Assembly: GCF_034421375.1 (NCBI RefSeq)
Contig: NZ_CP139779.1
Coordinates: 2,542,001-2,606,000, forward strand
Direction: 5' to 3'
DNA length: 64,000 nucleotides
Source of the DNA: Microbacterium invictum
GTDB lineage: Bacteria; Actinomycetota; Actinomycetes; Actinomycetales; Microbacteriaceae
Shown: one piece after another, positions 1 through 15,396 of the stretch
How positions within the stretch are numbered: the stretch's first letter is position 1
Layout: each line of letters opens with the position of its first letter
Translations under genes and position numbers: made by a program
The notes under the pieces: model-generated
The model's database searches: none
Told to the model about the DNA's origin: nothing
The model's input: the letters and a program-made list of their open reading frames with translations, nothing else

Positions 1-697
1 CGTTGATCGACGCATCCATCGCCAGCCGCCCCTTGTCGAGGTACAGCCCCCGCTCGCAGAAGCGGCGAAGGTCTCGCTCGCTGTGGGAGACGAAGAAGAG
101 CGTCCTCCCGTCGGCGAGCAGCTCGTCGATCCGGGTATAGCACTTCTCGCGGAACGCCTTGTCGCCGACGGCGAGCACCTCGTCGACCAGCAGAATCGGC
201 TCCTCGAGCTGCGACACCACGCTGAAGGCCAGGCGCACCTTCATCCCGTTGCTGAGGTGCTTGTAGGGGGTGTCGACGAAGTCGCCGAGCTCGGCGAAAT
301 CGATGATGCCGTCGAAGCGGCGCGAGACCTCGGCCCGCGGCATCCCGTGCAGTCCCGAGGTCAGGCGCACGTTCTCGCGGACGGTCAGGTCGCCGACGAA
401 TCCGCCGGTGATCTCGATCAGCGGGGCGACTCCCCCGTTGACCCGTACCGAGCCCTCATCGGGTAGGAGGACGCCCGCGACGAGTTTGAGCAGCGTGGAT
501 TTGCCCTGGCCGTTCCGTCCCACCACGCCGATCGACTCGCCGGGAGCGACGGTGAAACTCACGTCGCGAAGCGCCCAGAACTCGCCGGGCCTCGAGCGCC
601 GGTTCGAGCCGGCGAACAGGTCTTTGAAGCTCCGGCTTCCTCGACGGTTCCGTCGGAACCGGACTCCGAGATCCGCCACCTCGATCGCGTGCGTCAT
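1..697 (-). CDS. ABC transporter ATP-binding protein, polysaccharide export (Wzt/TagH-like), 3' end outside window
   Basis: Nucleotide-binding subunit that would energise export of a lipid-linked glycan or teichoic-type polymer through the permease encoded just upstream (697-1506). About 232 codons are present and the C-terminus is cut by the window edge. Translating the minus strand gives Walker A GRNGQGKST near residue 58, the ABC signature LSNGMKVRLAF near residue 145 and Walker B LLVDEVLAVGD near residue 165. SNGM rather than LSGGQ is typical of the O-antigen/teichoic exporter subfamily. The ATG overlaps the permease stop by one base (TGATG), implying translational coupling. Whether a C-terminal glycan-binding domain follows cannot be seen. 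Confidence 0.93.
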   Translation of the reverse strand, partial: MTHAIEVADLGVRFRRNRRGSRSFKDLFAGSNRRSRPGEFWALRDVSFTVAPGESIGVVGRNGQGKSTLLKLVAGVLLPDEGSVRVNGGVAPLIEITGGFVGDLTVRENVRLTSGLHGMPRAEVSRRFDGIIDFAELGDFVDTPYKHLSNGMKVRLAFSVVSQLEEPILLVDEVLAVGDKAFREKCYTRIDELLADGRTLFFVSHSERDLRRFCERGLYLDKGRLAMDASIN

Positions 698-1506
698 CAC
701 AGCTCCTTCAGCACGGGGCGTTCGAGCCGGCGGAACACGAAGAGCCCCAGAGCCAGGATGCCGACGCTCATCGCCACGCCGACGACGACCGACAGTGTGT
801 CCCAGACCTCGGGGAAGAAGCCGAACCGGTAGAGGGTGAAGATCCCCGACAGCGGGTTGAAGGCGGCGAGCTGCGGGAAGATCCCCGGCAGGTCGGAGAC
901 CGAGTAGATGATCGGCGAGGCGTAGAAGAGCACGCGGAGGATCAGTTTGGTCGTGCGCTCCAGGTCGGAGTACAGCACGCACAGGGGCGCGACGATGAGC
1001 CCCAGGCCCACGAGCAGCATCGTCTGCAGCAGGATGGCGACCGGGAAGAGCAGCAGACCCCAGTTCAGCGCCACCGGCGTTGCGCTCGTGAATGCGGCGG
1101 CCACGACGAACCCCACCAGCACCGGGAGCGAGCAGAGGAACTCGACGCCCTTGCTGAGCACGATGCGGTTGACCCAGATCGACCGCGGGATGGACGTCGA
1201 CCGGACCAATCGTGCGTCTTTGTTGAAGGCACGCGTGAAGTCCGACACCGCCGCGTTGAACCACACCCACGGCAGCAGTGCGGTGATGAGGAAGACGATG
1301 TACGGCTCGTGCCCGACGGTGCGCTGGAAGACCTGCGTGAAGACGAACCAGTAGATGAGGCTCATCACCAGCGGGTCGAGGACCGACCAGAGGTAGCCGA
1401 GGGCGCTCGTGGCGTATCGCACCCGGAGATCGCGGGCCGAGAGCAGCCACAGCGAGTGGAGGTAGCGACGCGGAGACCCGGGGGCACCGACGGTCGCTGT
1501 GGTCAC
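697..1506 (-). CDS. ABC-2 type polysaccharide export permease (Wzm/TagG-like)
   Basis: Membrane subunit of an ABC-2 exporter, 269 aa with about six hydrophobic segments and the family hallmark near the N-terminus, LSARDLRVRYATSALGYLWS, where the basic cytoplasmic stretch precedes TM1. It pairs with the ATPase that overlaps its stop codon. It starts at a GTG nine bases after the preceding gene; a TAGGAT hexamer six bases before the GTG suggests it can also be transcribed from its own leaderless promoter. In context with glf and a GlfT2-like transferase upstream, export of a galactofuranose-containing wall glycan is likely. The substrate is inferred from neighbours only. Confidence 0.93.
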   Translation of the reverse strand: MTTATVGAPGSPRRYLHSLWLLSARDLRVRYATSALGYLWSVLDPLVMSLIYWFVFTQVFQRTVGHEPYIVFLITALLPWVWFNAAVSDFTRAFNKDARLVRSTSIPRSIWVNRIVLSKGVEFLCSLPVLVGFVVAAAFTSATPVALNWGLLLFPVAILLQTMLLVGLGLIVAPLCVLYSDLERTTKLILRVLFYASPIIYSVSDLPGIFPQLAAFNPLSGIFTLYRFGFFPEVWDTLSVVVGVAMSVGILALGLFVFRRLERPVLKEL

Positions 1507-1515
1507 GGATCGATC

Positions 1516-6573
<5,058 letters not shown>

Positions 6574-6579
6574 TTGCAG

Positions 6580-6585
6580 ACAGTA
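6580..6585 (-). promoter_or_regulatory. Candidate leaderless -10 for the GlfT2-like gene
   Basis: The minus strand carries TACTGT followed by six bases and the ATG. It lies in the 83-bp divergent gap shared with rmlA and helps choose the start codon. Confidence 0.45.
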
Positions 6586-6656
6586 ACACCGCGGGACAGG
6601 CACCGACCGCGGGGGCTGGAGGGTTCTTCAGGCTTCCTCTGGCAGGATGGTCGATC

Positions 6657-8527
<1,871 letters not shown>

Positions 8528-8531
8528 TTAC

Positions 8532-9566
8532 GTGACGCCTCCTCAGCCGGAAAGTGCTGACGAGAGCCGGTCGGAGCCGGCATCAGAGGTGACGCCCGAG
8601 GTCGGCCGGCGACGCGCGCTCATCTCTCGGGGACTGAAAATCCTGCGGTGGGTTCTGGTGGTCGCCGTCATCGGATTCGCGATCTGGTACTTCGCCACGA
8701 TCTGGAATGATGTCGCACCCATCATCGGGCAGATGAACCCGTGGGCACTGGCCGCCTCGTTCCTGATTCTGCTCTTCGGGATGGTCCTCAACGTGATCGC
8801 CTGGGTGACCCTTCTGCACGGGTTGGGTCACCGTGTCCCGTTCATTCGAAGTGCTCAGATCATGCTGGTCGGTCAGCTCGGTAAGTACGTCCCAGGTTCG
8901 GCGTGGGCGTATGTGCTGCAGATGGAACTGGGGCGACAGTATGGCGTGGCCCGGGCCCGGGTCCTCGTCGCATCGCTTTACGCGGCCGGCGTGGGCGTGG
9001 TGGCGTCCCTGATTCTGGGAGCGGTCGTTCTCCCGCACCTCTCCGAGGGTTACCCCCAGCTGCTCTGGCTCTTCCTGCTTCTCCCCGTGGGCTTGGCCTG
9101 CCTGCACCCTGCCGTGATGACATTCCTCGCAAACCTCGTGTTGCGGTTGTTCCGCCGACCCCCGCTGGAGAAGCGCGTCCGGATGACCACCACGGTCGGA
9201 GCGTTGGGGTGGTCGGTCGGCTCCTATGTGTTGTACGGCCTCCACCTCTGGCTCCTTATGCCCGAGGAGCTGCCATTCAGCGAGATCATCCTCCTCGCCG
9301 CAGCACTTGGGCTCGGGTTCACGGCGAGCCTGTTCGCGTTCATCCTCCCTTCGGGCGCAGGGGTGAGAGAGGCTGTCATCATCGCGATCACGGGGAGCGT
9401 CCTCACCGTTGCAGAGGCATCAGCGGTCGCGCTGGTTTCGCGGGCGATGTTCACGGCGGGCGATCTGCTCACCGCGGGAGTTGCCGCACTCGCCGCTTTC
9501 GTGATGCATCGTAGACTGCGGGCGGCGGACGAAGCTGGCTCCGAGTACTCTGACGTGCTCGACTGA
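8532..9566 (+). CDS. Lysylphosphatidylglycerol synthase-type flippase-like membrane protein (UPF0104/TIGR00374)
   Basis: 344-aa integral membrane protein with a short acidic N-terminal tail (about 45 residues) and about eight hydrophobic segments. The conserved GQLGKYVPGSAWAYVLQ region and the SLFAFILPSGAGVREA segment are typical of the transmembrane domain shared with MprF and with the AglD-like family. In polysaccharide clusters such proteins are thought to act in lipid-linked sugar transfer or flipping; this is inference. The GTG start lies four bases after the rmlB stop, and 35 bases separate it from the polyprenol-phosphate sugar synthase that follows, a frequent partner. Confidence 0.82.
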   Translation: MTPPQPESADESRSEPASEVTPEVGRRRALISRGLKILRWVLVVAVIGFAIWYFATIWNDVAPIIGQMNPWALAASFLILLFGMVLNVIAWVTLLHGLGHRVPFIRSAQIMLVGQLGKYVPGSAWAYVLQMELGRQYGVARARVLVASLYAAGVGVVASLILGAVVLPHLSEGYPQLLWLFLLLPVGLACLHPAVMTFLANLVLRLFRRPPLEKRVRMTTTVGALGWSVGSYVLYGLHLWLLMPEELPFSEIILLAAALGLGFTASLFAFILPSGAGVREAVIIAITGSVLTVAEASAVALVSRAMFTAGDLLTAGVAALAAFVMHRRLRAADEAGSEYSDVLD

Positions 9567-9601
9567 GCGACGTCCTTCCATCGATCAGCCCAGAGGTTTT
9601 C

Positions 9602-10348
9602 GTGTCTGAAGAACGCATTGATCCGCTCGCCTTGGTCATCATCCCGACATACAACGAAAGCGAGAACATCGAGTCGATCGTCTCCCGTGTCCTCGCAGCG
9701 GCACCCTCGGTTCGCGTACTTGTCGTCGACGATGGCAGCCCCGATGGGACGGGTCGGATCGCTGATCGCCTGAGCTCGGAGGACCATCGCGTTCACGTGC
9801 TCCATCGCACCGAGAAGAACGGTCTGGGTGCCGCATATTTGGCGGGGTTCTCCTACGGCATTTCGCAGGGCTACAGCCTCCTCATCGAGCTCGATGCCGA
9901 CGGATCACACCCGCCAGAGCGGCTTCCCGCCCTCATCTCCGCGGTAACAACGGACACGACAGGTAGGGTCGGCGGGTCGATCGGGTCACGATGGGTACGC
10001 GGCGGCTCTGTCGTCAACTGGCCGTGGACGCGGCAAATCATCAGCCGTGGAGGCAGCTGGTACGCACGTACCATGCTGGGTCTTCCCATCCGGGATGTGA
10101 CAGCTGGGTACCGCGTCTACCGCTCCGACGTCCTCGAGCAGATCCTCGCTGAGTCCGTCGAATCACGCGGGTACTGCTTCCAGATCGATCTCACACGCCG
10201 CGTCATCGGCGCGGGATACGGACTCGTCGAAGTGCCCATCGAGTTTCGAGAACGCGAAGCCGGTGAATCCAAGATGAGCGGCGCGATCGTCAAAGAGGCC
10301 ATGGTCAGAGTCACGCAGTGGGGATTCGAGCGAATCTTCCGACACTGA
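9602..10348 (+). CDS. Polyprenol-phosphate mannose/glucose synthase (DPM1-like GT2)
   Basis: Predicted to transfer a hexose from a nucleotide sugar to polyprenyl phosphate, giving a lipid-linked donor for extracytoplasmic glycosyltransferases. 248 aa; starts with the GT2 fold LALVIIPTYNESENI, has VVDDGSPDGTG (nucleotide-binding Asp), ELDADGSHPPE (DxD metal site), the DPM1 motif GSRWVRGGSVVNWPW, and RDVTAGYRVYR. It lacks C-terminal TM segments, so it is the soluble or peripheral class like Ppm1 domain 2. AGAGG lies five bases before the GTG. Donor specificity is not readable from sequence. Confidence 0.9.
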   Translation: MSEERIDPLALVIIPTYNESENIESIVSRVLAAAPSVRVLVVDDGSPDGTGRIADRLSSEDHRVHVLHRTEKNGLGAAYLAGFSYGISQGYSLLIELDADGSHPPERLPALISAVTTDTTGRVGGSIGSRWVRGGSVVNWPWTRQIISRGGSWYARTMLGLPIRDVTAGYRVYRSDVLEQILAESVESRGYCFQIDLTRRVIGAGYGLVEVPIEFREREAGESKMSGAIVKEAMVRVTQWGFERIFRH

Positions 10349-10367
10349 CCGGCGCGGGGAGTCCCGA

Positions 10368-11720
10368 TCAGCCGGACGTGTGGGCCAAGATGTCCTCGCA
10401 CAGGATGTCGATCGAGCGATCCGGCGCGACCGGCAGAGTCACCGCTTCCGGCGCGCTGGAGTTGCCGCAAACGACGACGGCCTCCCGGACAGCGGGCGAC
10501 CAGCGATCGACCCAGTCACGGAGGGAGATCGTATACAGGCTCCCGTTGGCGAGGATGAGCAACAAAGCGACGGTGGATAGCCACGCCAGAATCCGAACGA
10601 CCGCGTTCCGCGGATATCGACGCAGGACGACAGCCGCGGCGATCGGAACTACCGCGACGAGCATCATTCCCGATGCGACGCCGTACCTGATGTTGACGAC
10701 GAGGTTGGCGATACTGTCCAGCCCCTCCTCCGCGTACATGAACCACACATCGCTGTTCGCCCAGGCACTCCCGGTGTAGATCGCGGCTGACCCCAGGAGC
10801 AACGCCACGGTGAGGAGCCGCTGGTCACCGTTTCCCCAGATGAGCGCCACAGCGGCGGCGGCGGTGATGGGGAGGAGGATCACCAGCGCGACCAGCAGTC
10901 CGTAGTCGAGAACCCAGGCTCGAATGGTGTCCGGGTCGGCGGTGACGAGCGGCATGACCGAGTTGATCATCCAACCGATCACGGTCGATGGGATGCTCAG
11001 CGGCCCATTGCCCGTTCCGCGGTCAACGGTGATGGCCGTCAGCAGTTGCAGGGCGGAGGCGACCACGAATGCGCCGATGATCGGCCAGGACCGGCGTTCA
11101 TCCCTTCTCAGACGGAAGAAGATCAGGAAGATGAAGAAGACCGATTGGATCTCGGTCATCACCACCGCGAAGGTTACAGCGGCCCACCCCGCGCTCGACC
11201 ACCAGCTCCGCGGTCGATAGAGCAGCAGCCAAGGGGTCAGCCACATGGCGTAGGTGTGAAGATCCGCCAGGTTGCCGATCGTTTCTTGCGTTGCGAGCGG
11301 TATGACCACTGTGATCAGCCCCAGCGCCACACGTCCGGGCTGCCACGGCACGAGGTCACGGGAAAGCCAATACACAGCTCCAGCAGTCAACCCCGTGAGC
11401 ACCGAGCACACCGCGAAAATGACGACCGGATAGGCCTCAAGGTCCAGGAACGGGAAGAGACCGGCGATCACAAGTCGCGGAACGAAATGCTGGTACCCCG
11501 CGTAACCATTGAAGAGAACCGCCAGCGGCCCCTGATCGAGAGCCTCGCCGAGGAAGATGTTCGAGTCCTCGGCCCACACTCGGTCCCGATGGTCATCCGG
11601 CACCCTGAACCAGGTGACAACGGTTCCGACGAGCACGAGGAGCGATAGGACGAACAGATCGATTCGAGACGACACGTGTTCCGCATTCGTGCCGGTCGAC
11701 GCCGGCACCGTCCGCGTCAT
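10368..11720 (-). CDS. Polytopic membrane protein, possible GT-C type glycosyltransferase
   Basis: 450-aa membrane protein with about ten hydrophobic segments. An acidic loop after the first segment (RVWAEDSNIF) and a following hydrophobic GYAGYQHFVPRLV region resemble GT-C polymer transferases that use polyprenyl-phosphate sugars. No family name can be assigned with certainty. The ATG at 11720 is chosen because it overlaps the rmlC stop by four bases (ATGA); the longer reading starts inside rmlC. It converges with the polyprenol-phosphate sugar synthase 19 bp away, whose product it could use; this link is inference. Confidence 0.7.
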   Translation of the reverse strand: MTRTVPASTGTNAEHVSSRIDLFVLSLLVLVGTVVTWFRVPDDHRDRVWAEDSNIFLGEALDQGPLAVLFNGYAGYQHFVPRLVIAGLFPFLDLEAYPVVIFAVCSVLTGLTAGAVYWLSRDLVPWQPGRVALGLITVVIPLATQETIGNLADLHTYAMWLTPWLLLYRPRSWWSSAGWAAVTFAVVMTEIQSVFFIFLIFFRLRRDERRSWPIIGAFVVASALQLLTAITVDRGTGNGPLSIPSTVIGWMINSVMPLVTADPDTIRAWVLDYGLLVALVILLPITAAAAVALIWGNGDQRLLTVALLLGSAAIYTGSAWANSDVWFMYAEEGLDSIANLVVNIRYGVASGMMLVAVVPIAAAVVLRRYPRNAVVRILAWLSTVALLLILANGSLYTISLRDWVDRWSPAVREAVVVCGNSSAPEAVTLPVAPDRSIDILCEDILAHTSG

Positions 11721-12277
11721 TTCGAGATCTCGCGAAGCCGCGGATGCAGGCGATCCTTCTCTGACAGCTCCGCTTCGCTCAGCGGGATCGGCCACGCGAT
11801 GGCGGCATCCTCGTCGGCGAGATTCAGGAAGGTGTATTCGCCCTGCGAATGCGGGCTCCAGTGGTCGTTGACCAGATACGTGTAGGCGGTGTTGGGTTCG
11901 AGGGTCTGATAAGAGTTACCCACGCCTCGAGGTACGAAGATCGCCGTCGAGGGGTCCAATTCGGCGGTGAACACCGAACCGAAGTCGTCGCCGGCACGAA
12001 GATCAACCCACGCTCCGAAAACCGATCCGTACGCGATCGAGATGAACTTGTCCCAGGGCTCGGCGTGGATTCCCCTTGTGGTTCCCACGGCGTCGTTGAA
12101 GGAGATGTTGTTCTGAACCGGCCCGAAGTCGGGAAGGCCGATGGCCATCATCTTCTCGCGCTGCCAGTTCTCTTTGAACCAGCCACGGTTGTCGCCGTGG
12201 ACCGGGATGTCGATCAGGAGAAGTCCGGGTATCGGGGTGGTGTGCGCTTGCAGGGGCTTTCCGTATTCGAGTGCCAC
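11717..12277 (-). CDS. rmlC: dTDP-4-dehydrorhamnose 3,5-epimerase family protein
   Basis: Cupin-fold epimerase acting on dTDP-4-keto-6-deoxyglucose. 186 aa with the RmlC core: FKENWQREKM, the catalytic-His segment GTTRGIHAEPWDK, VFGAWVDLRAG, IFVPRGVGNSYQ and the Tyr-containing YTYLVNDHWSP. Several classic residues differ from enterobacterial RmlC (for example NDHWSP where TDYYSP is usual), as in actinobacterial homologues that I recall being fused to a reductase; here the reductase part is absent. A separate SDR gene sits 47 bp upstream. The GTG start has TAGGAT six bases before it, so a leaderless transcript covering this gene and the next is likely. Confidence 0.9.
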   Translation of the reverse strand: MALEYGKPLQAHTTPIPGLLLIDIPVHGDNRGWFKENWQREKMMAIGLPDFGPVQNNISFNDAVGTTRGIHAEPWDKFISIAYGSVFGAWVDLRAGDDFGSVFTAELDPSTAIFVPRGVGNSYQTLEPNTAYTYLVNDHWSPHSQGEYTFLNLADEDAAIAWPIPLSEAELSEKDRLHPRLREISK

Positions 12278-12283
12278 CGGCCC

Positions 12284-12289
12284 ATCCTA
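12284..12289 (-). promoter_or_regulatory. Candidate leaderless -10 for rmlC
   Basis: The minus strand reads TAGGAT, six bases, GTG. It supports the GTG at 12277 as the true start and would separate rmlC expression from the SDR gene upstream. Confidence 0.5.
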
Positions 12290-12324
12290 CTCAAGGGCAT
12301 TCAGGGCCCACTGCCCGCGGCCAA

Positions 12325-13200
12325 TCACCGACCGGAGATGCCGCCGGCGTCGGTCATGATCTGCCGGATCCGCGTGGCATCCCCCCAGACCGCTGGCGAG
12401 TCGTAAGGACGATCCGGGAACGCACCGTACTCAAGGGAGATCGGAAGGCGGTTCTCCTGGATGAAGGCTTCCACCTGATCGCCGAGGGAGACGGGGTTGC
12501 CCGAGGAGCAGTTCACGATCCCGGAGACGCCGGACGTGAGTGAAGCGACAGCGATCTGTTCCGCGAGCGCGTGCACCTCGATGAAGTCGTACTTGTTGAG
12601 TCCCGACGTGAACGGCAACGTGTCCTGTCCCCGGTCGACCGCCTCGAGCAGCCGGGTGAAGATCGAGTTGTTGCGGCGGTCATCGCCGTAGATGTAATAG
12701 CAGCGAAGCCACGCCACCTCGGCCTGCCCCGGCAGGCTGAGCAACACCGCCTGCCGAAGCGCATTTTTCGCGATCCCGTACAGTGAGCGCGGACTGGGCG
12801 GCGTGTCCGCATCTATAGCCCCCTCCCAGTATCCGATCTCGTGCATGGTCCCCAGCACACTGATCCTTTGGACTCCGAGGTCGGCCATTGCCGTGATGAG
12901 ACGGTAATGCGACGACAACGCCAGCATGTGCGAGGGTGCGTTGTGTGAGAAACCGTCTTGCCAAGCGAGGTGGATGAAGACATCGGGAACCTCCTCGAAG
13001 ACTGTCACCGGATCGAAGTCCGGGGCGAGGATGTCGGCTTCGACGATGCGCGCGCGAGGATCGACCTCCCCGGATCGGCCCGGCCGGACGACGGCGACCA
13101 CCGCGTGCCCGCGGTCGAGGAGAGCAGAGACGACGTGTCGTCCTATGTATCCCGCTGCTCCTGTGACGACGACGCTGACCGCTTGCTGAGAAGACCCCAT
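12325..13200 (-). CDS. NAD(P)-dependent SDR epimerase/reductase, possible dTDP-4-keto-6-deoxyhexose reductase
   Basis: 291-aa extended SDR. Residues 13-20 hold the dinucleotide motif TGAAGYIG; LGTMHEIGYWEG holds the catalytic Ser/Thr region and SLYGIAKNALR the Tyr-x3-Lys pair; HLAWQDGFSHNAPS recalls reductases of 4-keto-6-deoxyhexoses (RmlD or Tll/Fcf1 type). As rmlA, rmlB and rmlC are near and no typical rmlD is present, it may supply the final reduction to dTDP-L-rhamnose or dTDP-6-deoxy-L-talose. That role is inferred from context. The ATG at 13200 lies ten bases after a TATACT hexamer. Confidence 0.82.
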   Translation of the reverse strand: MGSSQQAVSVVVTGAAGYIGRHVVSALLDRGHAVVAVVRPGRSGEVDPRARIVEADILAPDFDPVTVFEEVPDVFIHLAWQDGFSHNAPSHMLALSSHYRLITAMADLGVQRISVLGTMHEIGYWEGAIDADTPPSPRSLYGIAKNALRQAVLLSLPGQAEVAWLRCYYIYGDDRRNNSIFTRLLEAVDRGQDTLPFTSGLNKYDFIEVHALAEQIAVASLTSGVSGIVNCSSGNPVSLGDQVEAFIQENRLPISLEYGAFPDRPYDSPAVWGDATRIRQIMTDAGGISGR

Positions 13201-13210
13201 GATGGGGTCA

Positions 13211-13218
13211 AGTATATT
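13211..13218. promoter_or_regulatory. Divergent promoter with overlapping -10 hexamers
   Basis: In an AT-rich patch unusual for this DNA, the minus strand carries TATACT (13216-13211), ten bases from the SDR start, while the plus strand carries TATATT (13213-13218), upstream of the ABC permease at 13259. The two -10 elements share bases, so RNA polymerase could serve only one direction at a time. Clear -35 boxes are not evident. Confidence 0.5.
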
Positions 13219-13258
13219 CTTGTTGTGTCCATGACCCTTGCCTGGCGGAGCCCGTCAG

Positions 13259-14161
13259 ATGACAGCTGAGGCCCGCTACGCCCGACTGGCCGAACTCCCG
13301 ATGCGACCAGTGGGTGGGACCTCCAGATCACCCAAGCACCGCCTCAGGGAGATCGCCCAGCACCGCGAATTGCTCGTTCTGCTGACGAAACGAGACCTCC
13401 AGGTTCGCTACCGCGGGAGCGCGCTCGGTTTCCTTTGGACGCTTATTCGGCCACTCGTCATGCTGCTCACGTACTACCTGATCCTCGGTCAGGTGCTCGG
13501 AGCCGCGAGAGGGGTGCCGAACTTCGGCATCTACATCTTCTCGGGCTTGACGATCTACATGCTTTTCTCGGAGTCTGTCGGAGCTGCTGCCGGCTCGATC
13601 GTGAACAACGGGGGCTTGGTAAAGAAGATCTATCTTCCGCGCGAGATCTTCCCGCTCGCGAGCGTGGGGGGCGCCATCTTCCTCTTCGGCATGCAGATGA
13701 TCGTCCTCATCGGATCGGTCGTGGTATTCCAGCAATGGCCTGACCCGTTTGGGCTCCTGTACCTCATCCCGGCGATCGTACTGATGCTGATCTACTCCCT
13801 GACGCTCGGGCTCCTTCTTTCCGCGCTGAATGTGTATCTGCGCGACGTGCAGTACATCACCGAGATCATGCTCACCCTCTTGATGTGGGCGTCTCCCATC
13901 GTCTATTCCTGGCAGATGGTCGCCGACGTCATCGCGCGTTTCCGGTTGCCCGAGTGGGCTCTGGAGGTTTACACGAACAACCCGTTGACCCTCGCCGTCC
14001 TCGGATTCCACCGGGCGATATGGTCGGGGGGGACACCGAGCGATTACCCGCCCGACCTCGCTTTGCGCATGCTGATCGCCGCCCTGGTGGGGCTCGTTCT
14101 TCTCGGCTTCGCCCACCTGCTGTTCCAGCGCATGCAGGGCAGCCTCGCTCAGGAGCTGTGA
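13259..14161 (+). CDS. ABC-2 type polysaccharide export permease (second exporter)
   Basis: 300-aa membrane subunit of a second Wzm/TagG-type exporter. The N-terminal basic segment LLTKRDLQVRYRGSALGFLW precedes about six TM helices; VKKIYLPREIFPLASV and ALNVYLRDVQYI are the intracellular coupling motifs of the family. The ATG at 13259 is preferred over an in-frame start at 13238 because GGCGGAG lies eight bases before it. The stop overlaps the ATPase start by one base. The exporter at 697-1506 is clearly related, so the locus probably exports two different glycans. Confidence 0.93.
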   Translation: MTAEARYARLAELPMRPVGGTSRSPKHRLREIAQHRELLVLLTKRDLQVRYRGSALGFLWTLIRPLVMLLTYYLILGQVLGAARGVPNFGIYIFSGLTIYMLFSESVGAAAGSIVNNGGLVKKIYLPREIFPLASVGGAIFLFGMQMIVLIGSVVVFQQWPDPFGLLYLIPAIVLMLIYSLTLGLLLSALNVYLRDVQYITEIMLTLLMWASPIVYSWQMVADVIARFRLPEWALEVYTNNPLTLAVLGFHRAIWSGGTPSDYPPDLALRMLIAALVGLVLLGFAHLLFQRMQGSLAQEL

Positions 14162-15396
14162 TGACCTCCACCATGGCGCAACCCGAAGTCGTGCGGATCG
14201 AACACGTGTCCAAGTCCTTCGTCGTACGCACCGACAACACGATCAAGGATCGTGTCTTGAGCTACTTCAAGGCTCGACGTCACCGCAAGGTCCACACAGC
14301 TACGGACGACCTTTCGTTGTCGATTCAGGCCGGGACGACCGTCGGTCTCCTCGGCGCCAACGGGTCGGGCAAGAGCACGTTGCTGAAGTTGATCGGCGGG
14401 ATTCTCAGCCCGGACACCGGCGAGGTCCTCGTCCGCGGCAGAGTGGCGGCCTTGCTCGAGCTGGGGGCTGGCTTTCATCCCGAACTCAGCGGTCGCGAGA
14501 ATGTTTACCTCAATGCGTCCTTACTGGGGCTGAGCCGTCAGGAGACGGAGGCGCGCTTCAACGAGATCGTCGCGTTCTCCGGTATCGGCGAGTTCATCGA
14601 GACGGAGGTGAAGTTCTACTCCTCGGGAATGTACATGCGTCTCGCTTTCGCGGTCGCCGTGCATACCGACCCGGACATCCTCCTCGTCGACGAGGTCCTG
14701 GCGGTGGGCGATGAGGCCTTTCAGCGCAAATGCATGGACAAGATCCGCACTTTCCAGCGCGAAGGCCGGACGATCATCATCGTGAGCCACGCGTCCTCTC
14801 AGATCGCCGAGCTATGCGATGAGACGTACGTTCTCGATCGCGGCAAGGTTGCCTTCCACGGGAACGCGCAAGGCGGTCTCTCCGCGTTGCGCGACATCCT
14901 GGAACATGGCAGGGTCGGCGCGAGCGCAGCGATTGCAGAGGAAGAATCCGAGGAGGAGGAAGAGAACGCCGAGGCGTCCCGTGTTCTGCGCGTCTCCTCC
15001 GTGAGCGCGATCGGGCGCGACGGAGGATCGACCGATCACTTCACGCAGGGCGCGCAATTGACGCTCCGCATACGGGTGACCGCGACGGAGCGCGTGGACG
15101 ACTGGACGGTCGGATTCGGCATAGATACTCCCAACGGCCAATTCGTTCTGGGCACGAGCAGTGACCGACTCCAGCAGGATCTGACGCCCCTGGAAGCCGG
15201 CGATTCGAGGGATGTCGATTTCTCGATCCGCTCCCTACATCTGGGCGTCGGCGAGTATTACGTCAACGCCCGCGCAACCGACCTCGGGCGCTCCGATTCC
15301 GACATCTCGTGGCAGGCGGCGATGATTCACATCGATGGAAGCGAGCGAAGTGTCGGGACAGTGGCCGCAGACGTCGAATTCGCTACGAACGGCTGA
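14161..15396 (+). CDS. ABC transporter ATP-binding protein with C-terminal glycan-recognition domain (Wzt-like)
   Basis: 411 aa. The ATPase core has Walker A GANGSGKST at residues 65-73, signature YSSGMYMRLAF, Walker B LLVDEVLAVGDEAF and the switch His in IIIVSHASSQ. A very acidic linker (residues about 260-275, rich in Glu) leads to a beta-sandwich-type C-terminal domain of about 135 residues, the position at which Wzt proteins recognise a modified glycan terminus. It starts at the ATG overlapping the permease stop. Its 3' end overlaps the convergent LGFP-protein gene by 14 bp. Confidence 0.92.
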   Translation: MTSTMAQPEVVRIEHVSKSFVVRTDNTIKDRVLSYFKARRHRKVHTATDDLSLSIQAGTTVGLLGANGSGKSTLLKLIGGILSPDTGEVLVRGRVAALLELGAGFHPELSGRENVYLNASLLGLSRQETEARFNEIVAFSGIGEFIETEVKFYSSGMYMRLAFAVAVHTDPDILLVDEVLAVGDEAFQRKCMDKIRTFQREGRTIIIVSHASSQIAELCDETYVLDRGKVAFHGNAQGGLSALRDILEHGRVGASAAIAEEESEEEEENAEASRVLRVSSVSAIGRDGGSTDHFTQGAQLTLRIRVTATERVDDWTVGFGIDTPNGQFVLGTSSDRLQQDLTPLEAGDSRDVDFSIRSLHLGVGEYYVNARATDLGRSDSDISWQAAMIHIDGSERSVGTVAADVEFATNG

